DNA from: Cryomorphaceae bacterium
Lineage (GTDB): Bacteria > Bacteroidota > Bacteroidia > Flavobacteriales > Flavobacteriaceae
Direction of reading: 5' to 3'
Assembly (NCBI GenBank): GCA_003331265.1
Contig: QOPV01000002.1
Coordinates: 36,703-100,702 of the forward strand
DNA: 64,000 nucleotides
The notes below the pieces were generated by a model. The model saw only the letters and a program-made list of their open reading frames with translations. It was not told the DNA's origin and did not search any database. Shown in pieces: positions 53,724-61,242 of the stretch. The position numbers were made by a program, and so were the translations under genes. Every line of letters starts with the position of its first letter. The first letter of the stretch is position 1.

Positions 53724-56246
53724 ATGAAAACAATAAAACAAATTTTTACATTACTTTTCGTCTTTGCAGCTATAATTAGCTGTAATGAGGACTTCATGGA
53801 AGAAACTGATTTTGGAATTGTTGCCCCATCAGAAGTTGGTGCTGCTTTTCAAATCACACAAGATAATACAGGTCTTGTTACAATAACCCCTACGGCTGTA
53901 AATGCTATATCTTTTGATATTGATTTTGGAGATGGTAGTGCAGTCGCAACTGGAATAGTTGCTGGTAAAAATGTGAAGCATACTTTCACTGAAGCAACAC
54001 ACACTTTAAAAGTGACTGCTAAGGGTTTAAATAATTTAAAAACAACCGCTGATGTACAATTAGTGGTGTCTTTTAAGGCCCCTGAGAATCTAGTTGTAGC
54101 AATTACGAACGATGAATCTGTTTCAAAACAGGTTAATGTGGTAGCTACAGCTGATTATGCTACAACTTTTGATTTTTTTCCTGGCGAAGCTGCTGCAACT
54201 ATTCCAGTGTCCGCAAATATTGGTGAAACGGCTTCATTCGTTTATAAAGCGGCGGGTACTTATGCAGTAAAGGTAACTGCAAAAGGTGGTGCAATAGCTA
54301 CAACCGATTATTCGGTTGACTTTGAAGTAACTGCCTTACTTCAGCCTACAACTTCTGCCCCAACTCCTAAAGACAGGCCAAGTTCAAGTGTTGTTTCAAT
54401 TTTCTCTGATAAATATACAGATGTAGCCAATGTTGATTTGTATCCTAATTGGGGACAATCAACTCAGTATACAGCTTATGATTTGAATGGAGATAAAATG
54501 ATCCAATATTCTAATCTTAACTACCAGGGTATTCAGTTTGATGAGCAAGATGTTTCAGGAATGGAGTTTTTACATATGGATATGTGGACTGCTGACCTGG
54601 ACGCAATTGATATTTTTCCAATAAGTAAAGCTTCTGGCGAAAAGTCAGTTAATAAAACTTTAACTAAGGACGCATGGAATAGTTTTGACATTGCAATTTC
54701 TGATTTTACTGATCAAGGACTGTCCATGAATGATATTTTTCAATTCAAATTTGTAGGAGCTGGAAATAAATCAGTTTTTATCGATAATATTTATTTCTAT
54801 AAAAAATCTGAAATTAAACTTCCTATTAAATTTGACAAAGAAGAAAAGTTTAAAGGAGATGGTGGTGCTGGTTATGAATTATCTAAAGACCCCGATAACT
54901 CTGCAAATAATACAGGAAAAGTTACCAATTCTGGTTCAGATTGGGAGAATGTTCAAATCAATCTAGATCAGCCTATTAAAGTTGTTAAGGATGGTTTAAA
55001 CAAATATTCTGTTAAAATTTATTCTCCAGACTCAAATGAGCATAAATTATCCATGAAGTTAGAAGAAAGTGGAGAAAACGAATACATTATTTTAGCTCAA
55101 ACTTTTTCAACTAAAGGTTGGAATACTTTAAATTTTGATTTCTCAACTGTAACTGAGCAAGATTATCCAAATGGTGGTGCTGCATTTGATGGCACGGCTG
55201 ATTTCAAAAAATTAGTATTCTTTATTGACGGAGGGTCCTCAACAGCTGGCACTTATCATATTGATGATATTGTTAAAGTTGTTGCTGCTGGTGATCAAGT
55301 TATATTTGATGACTTCGAAGGAAATGGAACCATTAGTTGGAGAGCTGATGCTCTTGGTAAATCTATTGTCGCTAATCCATTAAGTTCAGGAAATTCTTCT
55401 GCTAATGTACTTAAGTATGATGATACGGGTGGACAATATGCTAACATACAATTTGACGCAGATCAAAAATTTGATTTATCAACTAATAATAAATTCACAT
55501 TTAAAATCTATATTCCTGCTGATGGAATTACAGGATCTCAACCAAATCAGGTTGAAGTAAAACTTCAGGATGGGTCAAAAGAACGTCCATGGGAAGGTCA
55601 GTTTGGGGTGATTACTCCTCTTGAGCTAGACAAATGGCAAACTGTAATGGTAGATTTTTCATCCAAGGCTTCCTCTACAGAGTTCAGTAGAATTGTTTTC
55701 CAAGTAAATAGTGAAAATAATAATGATAAGGTAGTAGCCTATATAGATGACTTTGAATATGTAACGCCTGTGACTCACGATGATTTCGAAGGCAATGGAA
55801 ATATATCAACTTGGTATGGTGATGCTTGTGGTCAGGAAATTATTGATAACCCTGTTTCTGGAACTATAAATAAATCTGCCAAAGTACTTAAGTATAGTGA
55901 TGATGGAGGTCAGTACGCCAATATTAGATTTGACGCACCTCAAAAACTTGATTTATCAATCTATAATAAAGTTACTGTAAAGGTTTATGTTCCTAGTAGT
56001 GGTTTGACAGGAAGTCAAGACAATAAATTATGGATAAAGCTTCAAGATGGATCATCAGGAGAACCCTGGGTTGGTCAAGCTCAAAAAGAGCAAGCGATTA
56101 CACTTGATAAGTGGCAAACATTAGAATTTGATTTTTCTGATCAAAAATCAGAAACTAAATACAGTAGAATTTTACTTCAATTTAATGGAGAAAATAATAC
56201 TGATAAGGTTTTAGCTTACGTTGATAACATATTTGTTCACAGATAA
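53724..56246 (+). CDS. PKD-domain surface glycan-binding lipoprotein with repeated CBM-like modules (SusE/SGBP position)
   Basis: 840 aa. Lipoprotein signal ending AAIISC. Two PKD-like Ig domains (about 35-105, FDIDFGDGSAVATG; and 110-200, YAVKVTAKGG) are followed by four jelly-roll-like modules. The last two, beginning DDFEGNGTISWRADALG and DDFEGNGNISTWYGDACG, are clearly duplicates of about 155 residues. Each contains GGQYANI, LDKWQT and a final SRI(V/L)FQ-type strand plus an IDD/VDN calcium-site-like end. No catalytic residues are recognisable, so it is probably a non-catalytic binding protein for beta-glucan on the cell surface. Confidence 0.88.
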   Translation: MKTIKQIFTLLFVFAAIISCNEDFMEETDFGIVAPSEVGAAFQITQDNTGLVTITPTAVNAISFDIDFGDGSAVATGIVAGKNVKHTFTEATHTLKVTAKGLNNLKTTADVQLVVSFKAPENLVVAITNDESVSKQVNVVATADYATTFDFFPGEAAATIPVSANIGETASFVYKAAGTYAVKVTAKGGAIATTDYSVDFEVTALLQPTTSAPTPKDRPSSSVVSIFSDKYTDVANVDLYPNWGQSTQYTAYDLNGDKMIQYSNLNYQGIQFDEQDVSGMEFLHMDMWTADLDAIDIFPISKASGEKSVNKTLTKDAWNSFDIAISDFTDQGLSMNDIFQFKFVGAGNKSVFIDNIYFYKKSEIKLPIKFDKEEKFKGDGGAGYELSKDPDNSANNTGKVTNSGSDWENVQINLDQPIKVVKDGLNKYSVKIYSPDSNEHKLSMKLEESGENEYIILAQTFSTKGWNTLNFDFSTVTEQDYPNGGAAFDGTADFKKLVFFIDGGSSTAGTYHIDDIVKVVAAGDQVIFDDFEGNGTISWRADALGKSIVANPLSSGNSSANVLKYDDTGGQYANIQFDADQKFDLSTNNKFTFKIYIPADGITGSQPNQVEVKLQDGSKERPWEGQFGVITPLELDKWQTVMVDFSSKASSTEFSRIVFQVNSENNNDKVVAYIDDFEYVTPVTHDDFEGNGNISTWYGDACGQEIIDNPVSGTINKSAKVLKYSDDGGQYANIRFDAPQKLDLSIYNKVTVKVYVPSSGLTGSQDNKLWIKLQDGSSGEPWVGQAQKEQAITLDKWQTLEFDFSDQKSETKYSRILLQFNGENNTDKVLAYVDNIFVHR
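55308..56243 (+). repeat. Duplicated module inside the glycan-binding protein gene (about 470 bases x2)
   Basis: Units of about 471 and 465 bases (55308-55778 and 55779-56243) encode the two DDFEGNG modules. The encoded protein is similar throughout, but the DNA has diverged at many positions, so the duplication is old rather than recent. Confidence 0.75.
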
Positions 56247-56257
56247 AATATATAAAA

Positions 56258-57166
56258 ATGAAAAAAATAAATTTACTATTTAAAACAATATTCGTTCTAA
56301 CAGTTCTTACACTTATTAGCTGTGAGGAAGAAGAATACACACTTGGGGCTATAACCGCTCCAAGCAATGTAACACTAACAGCGGAAATAGTTGGCGCTAC
56401 TGCTGATGCCCCTTATGGAGACGGTTCCGGAACTGTGCATTTTACTGTTACAGGTTCTGGTGCAATTACTTATAAAATGTCATATAATGGAGAGGAAAAA
56501 TTAATTCCTACAGGAAAAAAGACTTACAATTTTTCTAATATTGGAACAAATGATTATACTGTCAGTGCCATTGCAGTTGGACCAGGTGGAACCTCCACAG
56601 TTGTAGCTAAAACCGTAACAGTTCTTGCTACTTATAGTCCTCCTGCTGCACTAGTTAAGGCTTTAACAACCGGATCTTGGAGAATTCACAAAGATGTCGG
56701 TGGTCACATGGGTGTTGGTGCTAATGATATGACTGAACCTATTTGGTGGTCTGCTGGTGCAAATGAAAAAGCGGCAACAGGGATGTATGATGATCGATAT
56801 ACTTTTTCTGCTGATGGAACCTTTACTTTTGACGCAGGAGCAGATAACAGTATTTTAGTAAAAAGTGTTCCAGCTGATAGAGATTTTGGAGGACTTAGAG
56901 ATCAGACACCTAGTTCATGTTGTAGTGAGATTGATAATTATCCATTAACTAAAGCAGACATAGATAAAGTTACAGGAAAATGGTACATTTCTGCTCCCGG
57001 TGGAGTAGAGACTATTAACTTGTCTGGCTTAGGGTTCATGGGAATGTATGTGGGCTCACACACTTTTACCATTCTAGATCGATCTAAGAGTGATGAATTA
57101 CATCTTAAAAATTATTTTTCTGATGAAAATAATGCCTGGTGGTGGAAAATAACTAATAAAGAATAG
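56258..57166 (+). CDS. PKD-containing lipoprotein with SusE/SusF-like C-terminal glycan-binding module
   Basis: 302 aa. Lipoprotein signal ending LTLISC. A PKD-like domain (about 35-125, ITYKMSYNGEEKLIPTGKKTYNFSNIG) is followed by a module of about 165 residues: GSWRIHKDVGGHMGVG, MYDDRYTFSADGTFTF, GFMGMYVGSHTFTIL. The same module occurs in the middle of the GH16 protein downstream (TWKINAAQDAHF, FYDDEYIFNVDGTY, GFVGFYVGQHIYTI), pointing to a shared glucan-binding function. It starts 11 bases after the previous gene and is the last gene before a terminator. Confidence 0.87.
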   Translation: MKKINLLFKTIFVLTVLTLISCEEEEYTLGAITAPSNVTLTAEIVGATADAPYGDGSGTVHFTVTGSGAITYKMSYNGEEKLIPTGKKTYNFSNIGTNDYTVSAIAVGPGGTSTVVAKTVTVLATYSPPAALVKALTTGSWRIHKDVGGHMGVGANDMTEPIWWSAGANEKAATGMYDDRYTFSADGTFTFDAGADNSILVKSVPADRDFGGLRDQTPSSCCSEIDNYPLTKADIDKVTGKWYISAPGGVETINLSGLGFMGMYVGSHTFTILDRSKSDELHLKNYFSDENNAWWWKITNKE

Positions 57167-57189
57167 AGTTTGTTTAAATTTTAATATCT

Positions 57190-57233
57190 AAAAACCTGAA
57201 AAAGTGTCTAATTCATCTTTTTCAGGTTTTTTT
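57190..57233 (+). terminator. Rho-independent terminator after the glycan-binding genes
   Basis: AAAAACCTGAAAAAG and CTTTTTCAGGTTTTT form a 15-bp perfect stem with a 12-base loop, ending in a run of seven Ts. It lies 23 bases after the stop of the 302-aa lipoprotein gene. Because the stem is flanked by A and T tracts it could also work on the opposite strand. It separates susCD and the binding proteins from the enzyme genes. Confidence 0.9.
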
Positions 57234-57310
57234 AACTTATTTGACCTGTAATTTTTTTTAGATCTACTTTTCAAATTTAATTTAGCAATTCTAAATAGAG
57301 ACCTATATTA

Positions 57311-57463
57311 ATGCACAAATACTGCACATTTAATTTTTTTAAACTAATACTTATAAAGGTGGTTTTTATTCTTCCACTCTTAATATCATGTTCGGGCAGC
57401 GCATCAGACGACGGCGAAACAGGGCCAGCTGATCCCGTAGATATTATTCCCTCTAACCATTGA
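57311..57463 (+). pseudogene. Lipoprotein leader of the GH16 gene, out of frame with the enzyme
   Basis: ATG 57311 opens a 50-codon frame with an ideal lipoprotein signal (FFKLILIKVVFILPLLISC) followed by a short acidic linker (SGSASDDGETGPADPVDIIPSN), and it stops with TGA at 57461-57463. The downstream GH16 frame is open only after TAG 57438-57440 and continues with TIDIRGTDSNHPNGDGFG, the start of a PKD domain. Together they look like one lipoprotein split by a frameshift near 57450-57460. Deletion of one copy of a 5-base repeat (TAACC) or insertion of one base would explain it. Confidence 0.75.
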
Positions 57464-57509
57464 TATACGTGGAACCGATAGTAATCACCCAAATGGTGAT
57501 GGCTTTGGA

Positions 57510-58934
57510 GTGGTAAAGTTTTCTGCAAATGCAACCAATGCTGTGTCTTATAGTTTTAGATTTGGGACAGGTGATTCCAAAACATCATCTGGAAATGCAG
57601 AATATACATACACTGAAGTAGGAACTAAAACTTATGATATTAAGGTTTTAGCATATTCAAGTACTAATAATTATATTACCATAGATAAGAAAATAACTGT
57701 TTATGTTAAGCCTGATTCTGAGCAAGGTTTGTTAGAATTACTGGCTGGAAATTCTTCAAAGACTTGGAAGATTAATGCAGCTCAAGATGCACATTTCTCA
57801 AATGGCAGCCCAGATAAAACCTATTCTACTTATTGGGAAGCAGCAGCTTTTTCTAAAGTTAATGCTGGGTTTTATGATGATGAATACATATTTAACGTAG
57901 ATGGTACCTACAAGCACAAGACTAATGAAGATGTTTTCGGTAAAGCAAGTTATTTGACAAACGATTTTGGTTCAACTTCCCAATCACCTAACTCATCTGG
58001 AGAAATCGAAAAGTATCCATTAGATGATTACCAAACAACTTTTGTTGCTAAAAAAGACGGAGATGAAAATAAATTAGAAATTAATGGTAAAGGCTTTGTA
58101 GGTTTTTATGTTGGTCAGCATATTTATACTATTGAGTGTTATGATTCTGATAATATATATTTAAGAACTCAAGACGAGGGAGAAAATGTAGCGTGGTATG
58201 TATGGCTTACAGCAAAAACAGTTTCAGAAACTCACCCAAAAGATCAATTTACCAATCTTGTTTGGTCTGACGAGTTTTCTGATCCAGGAGCTTTAGATTC
58301 AAGTAAATGGGTTCATGAAGTTGGTGATTCATGGTACAACAACGAGGTTCAATCTTACACATCCAGATTAGATAATTCTAAAGTAGAGGATGGGAAATTA
58401 AAAATTATTGCCAAAAAAGAATCCTACAACGGAAATAATTATACTTCAGCGAGAATTATATCTAATACAAAAATGGATTTCACTTATGGAAGGGTTGATA
58501 TTAAAGCAAAAATACCCGGAACAAAGGGAACTTGGCCAGCTTTATGGTTGCTTGGTTCTAATTTTAAAACAGTTACATGGCCTAAGTGTGGTGAAATAGA
58601 TGTTTTAGAAGCAGCACAATCCAATAATTTTAGAGTTCAATCGACTGTACATCATCCAGACAATTATGGAGAGGGAGACAGTCATATTACTAATGAATAC
58701 ACAGATATCACTGAGAAATTTCATATCTATTCATTGGTCTGGACAAAGCAAGCATTGACGTTTTATGTTGACGATAAACCTCATCATATCGTAGGCAATT
58801 CGTGTGCTCTTCCATTTAATTGGAACCAGTTTATAATTTTAAATGTAGCTATGGGTGGAACTATGGGTGGAGAAATTTCCCCTGATTTTGTGAGTGACAC
58901 CATGGAAATTGAATATGTAAGAGTTTATCAATAA
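57510..58934 (+). CDS. GH16 laminarinase (endo-beta-1,3-glucanase) with PKD and glycan-binding modules; N-terminus frameshifted
   Basis: 474 aa in the track from GTG 57510, but the frame extends upstream to 57441 without a good start. Order: a PKD domain (to about residue 70), the module shared with the 302-aa lipoprotein (about 75-245), then the GH16 catalytic domain (about 250-474). That begins LVWSDEFSDPGALDSSKWVHE, with YTSARIISNTKMDFTYGRVDIKAKIPGTKGTWPALWLLG and the active site CGEIDVLEAAQ (nucleophile Glu362, Asp364, acid/base Glu367). It cleaves beta-1,3-glucan outside the cell. Without the leader at 57311 the enzyme would lack its export signal, so the frameshift matters. Confidence 0.9.
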   Translation: MVKFSANATNAVSYSFRFGTGDSKTSSGNAEYTYTEVGTKTYDIKVLAYSSTNNYITIDKKITVYVKPDSEQGLLELLAGNSSKTWKINAAQDAHFSNGSPDKTYSTYWEAAAFSKVNAGFYDDEYIFNVDGTYKHKTNEDVFGKASYLTNDFGSTSQSPNSSGEIEKYPLDDYQTTFVAKKDGDENKLEINGKGFVGFYVGQHIYTIECYDSDNIYLRTQDEGENVAWYVWLTAKTVSETHPKDQFTNLVWSDEFSDPGALDSSKWVHEVGDSWYNNEVQSYTSRLDNSKVEDGKLKIIAKKESYNGNNYTSARIISNTKMDFTYGRVDIKAKIPGTKGTWPALWLLGSNFKTVTWPKCGEIDVLEAAQSNNFRVQSTVHHPDNYGEGDSHITNEYTDITEKFHIYSLVWTKQALTFYVDDKPHHIVGNSCALPFNWNQFIILNVAMGGTMGGEISPDFVSDTMEIEYVRVYQ

Positions 58935-58945
58935 AAAATTTACTA

Positions 58946-61231
58946 ATGAAAAAATACTGTATTATATTCTTAATAATATTGACATTAAATGGTTGTCAGA
59001 CAAACACAAATATCTCAAATAATAGAACTGATATCATAAATAAAAAAGTGGATTCGCTCCTTGGAATTATGACCTTAGATGAGAAAATTGGTCAAATGAA
59101 TCAATATAATGGTTTTTGGGATGTAACAGGCCCAGCCCCAAAAAATGGAGACGCAAAATTTAAATTCAATAATTTAAAAAAAGGATTAGTTGGGTCAATG
59201 CTTAATGTAAGAGGAGTTGAAGAAATTACTGCCCTTCAAAAAATTGCTGTTGAGGAAACAAGATTAGGAATCCCTTTAATAATTGGAAATGATGTCATAC
59301 ATGGATATAAAACTCTAAGCCCGATACCACTTGCTGAGGCCGCTAGTTGGGATTTAAAAGAAATTGAAAATTCTGCAAGAATAGCCGCTTTAGAAGCTTC
59401 TGCAGCAGGCACCAATTGGACATTTGCTCCAATGGTAGATATTTCACGAGATGCAAGGTGGGGACGAGTTATGGAAGGTGCTGGAGAGGATCCATTTTTA
59501 GGAAGTTTAATAGCTGCAGCAAGAGTTAGAGGGTTTCAAGGGGATGATTTGTCAAAAAATCATACCATTGCAGCTACTGCTAAACATTTTGCTGGGTATG
59601 GATTTTCTGAATCAGGAAGAGATTATAATACTGTGGATGTTAGTAAAAATACTTTATATAATGTTATTTTACCTCCGTTTAAGGCTACTCTTGATGCTGG
59701 AGTTAGAACTTTTATGAACGGTTTCAATGAATTAGACGGAATTCCTGTAACTGGGAGTTCATTTTTACAAAGAGATCTTTTGAAAGGAGAGTGGGAATTT
59801 GATGGGTTTGTCATCTCAGATTGGGGCTCAATAAGAGAAATGATTCCTCATGGTTTTGCAAGAGATGGAAGTCACGCCACTGAGCTAGCTATTAAAGCGG
59901 GTTCTGATATGGACATGGAATCACACCTTTATATAAAAAAAATAAAAGAGTTGATTGAAGCTAAAAAATTAGATATAGAATTAGTGGATGATGCGGTTAG
60001 TAGAATTTTAAGAGTAAAATTTGAATTAGGATTATTTGACGACCCTTACAGATATCTAGATGCCGAAAGAGAAAAAGAAGTGATTAATCATCCAGATAAT
60101 CACAAAGCTGTTTTGGAAATGGCTAAAAAATCAATTGTTTTATTGAAAAATGAAAATCAATTACTTCCATTAAATAAATCTGATCAAAGAATTGCATTAA
60201 TTGGAGCATTAGCAAATGATAACAACAGTCCATTAGGAAACTGGAGAACCAATTCTGATAATAAAACTGCAGTAACAGTTTTAGAGGGGATGAAGGCTTA
60301 CCCTGACAATAAATTAATTTATAGTAAGGGTGCAGATGTGAATTTAAATGATGATGGAGTTGTAAAATTTCATGAAAAAGTCAAAATAAATGATAGCGAT
60401 AAATCTGGTTTTAATGCTGCCAAAAATGCTGCCAAAAATGCTGATGTTGTGGTTATGGTTCTAGGTGAAGATGGTTTTCAGTCAGGTGAAGGAAGAAGCA
60501 GAACAGATATTGGAATTCCTGGAGTTCAGCAGGAATTACTTGAAGAAGTTTATAAAGTGAATAAGAATATAGTCTTAGTTTTAATGAACGGAAGACCATT
60601 AAATATTAATTGGGCTGATAAAAATATTCCATCTATCGTTGAGGCATGGCAACTAGGTACTCAAACTGGTAATGCAGTAGCTCAAGTTCTTTATGGAGAT
60701 TATAACCCAAGTGGAAAATTACCAATGAGTTTTCCTAGAGGTGTAGGACAAATCCCTATTTATTATAACTATAAAAACACTGGTAGACCCGGGCCTTCTA
60801 ATACAGTTTTTTGGTCTCAATATAACGACCAATTGAATACTCCATTATATCCTTTCGGATATGGCTTAAGTTACACCTCTTTTGAGTACTCTAATTTAAA
60901 AATTGACAATAAAAACCTAACAGTTGGTAATTCGATAAATGTTTCTGTAGATCTTAAAAACACTGGTAATTACACAGGGAAAGAAGTTGTTCAGCTTTAT
61001 ATTAAGGATAGGTTTGCTAGTGTAACTAGACCTGTAAGAGAATTAAAAGGCTTTGAAATGATAAGTTTAAACCCTGGAGAAATTAAAACAGTTAACTTTG
61101 AAATATCTGAAACTTTATTACAATTTTATTCAGCTAATGAAATTTGGGAATCTGAATCAGGTTTTTTTGATATTTTTATTGGTACTAATTCAAATGCGGA
61201 TCTTCAAGAAAGTTTTGAATTAATTAAATAA
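58946..61231 (+). CDS. GH3 beta-glucosidase lipoprotein (BglX-like)
   Basis: 761 aa, a typical length for BglX. Lipoprotein signal ending LTLNGC. The N-terminal TIM barrel holds MTLDEKIGQMNQYNG, RDARWGRVMEGAGEDPFLG, TAKHFAGYG and the nucleophile Asp292 in GFVISDWGS. The alpha/beta sandwich starts with KKSIVLLKNENQLLPLN and has VLGEDGFQSGEGRSRTDIGIPG. A fibronectin-III-like domain closes the protein. It releases glucose from beta-glucan oligosaccharides, probably in the periplasm or at the membrane. It starts 11 bases after the GH16 gene. Confidence 0.95.
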   Translation: MKKYCIIFLIILTLNGCQTNTNISNNRTDIINKKVDSLLGIMTLDEKIGQMNQYNGFWDVTGPAPKNGDAKFKFNNLKKGLVGSMLNVRGVEEITALQKIAVEETRLGIPLIIGNDVIHGYKTLSPIPLAEAASWDLKEIENSARIAALEASAAGTNWTFAPMVDISRDARWGRVMEGAGEDPFLGSLIAAARVRGFQGDDLSKNHTIAATAKHFAGYGFSESGRDYNTVDVSKNTLYNVILPPFKATLDAGVRTFMNGFNELDGIPVTGSSFLQRDLLKGEWEFDGFVISDWGSIREMIPHGFARDGSHATELAIKAGSDMDMESHLYIKKIKELIEAKKLDIELVDDAVSRILRVKFELGLFDDPYRYLDAEREKEVINHPDNHKAVLEMAKKSIVLLKNENQLLPLNKSDQRIALIGALANDNNSPLGNWRTNSDNKTAVTVLEGMKAYPDNKLIYSKGADVNLNDDGVVKFHEKVKINDSDKSGFNAAKNAAKNADVVVMVLGEDGFQSGEGRSRTDIGIPGVQQELLEEVYKVNKNIVLVLMNGRPLNINWADKNIPSIVEAWQLGTQTGNAVAQVLYGDYNPSGKLPMSFPRGVGQIPIYYNYKNTGRPGPSNTVFWSQYNDQLNTPLYPFGYGLSYTSFEYSNLKIDNKNLTVGNSINVSVDLKNTGNYTGKEVVQLYIKDRFASVTRPVRELKGFEMISLNPGEIKTVNFEISETLLQFYSANEIWESESGFFDIFIGTNSNADLQESFELIK

Positions 61232-61242
61232 ATTTATTTACT

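Noticed and set aside
57277-57534. 85-aa minus-strand ORF between the two lipoprotein/GH16 regions
   Set aside because: Antisense to the GH16 leader and linker; the plus strand has a convincing lipoprotein signal peptide, while the minus ORF has no recognisable feature.
60410-60460. Short tandem repeat AATGCTGCCAAA in the GH3 gene
   Set aside because: Only about two and a half 12-base units, in frame (AAKNAAKNA) in a helix of the alpha/beta sandwich domain; not a mobile or regulatory repeat.
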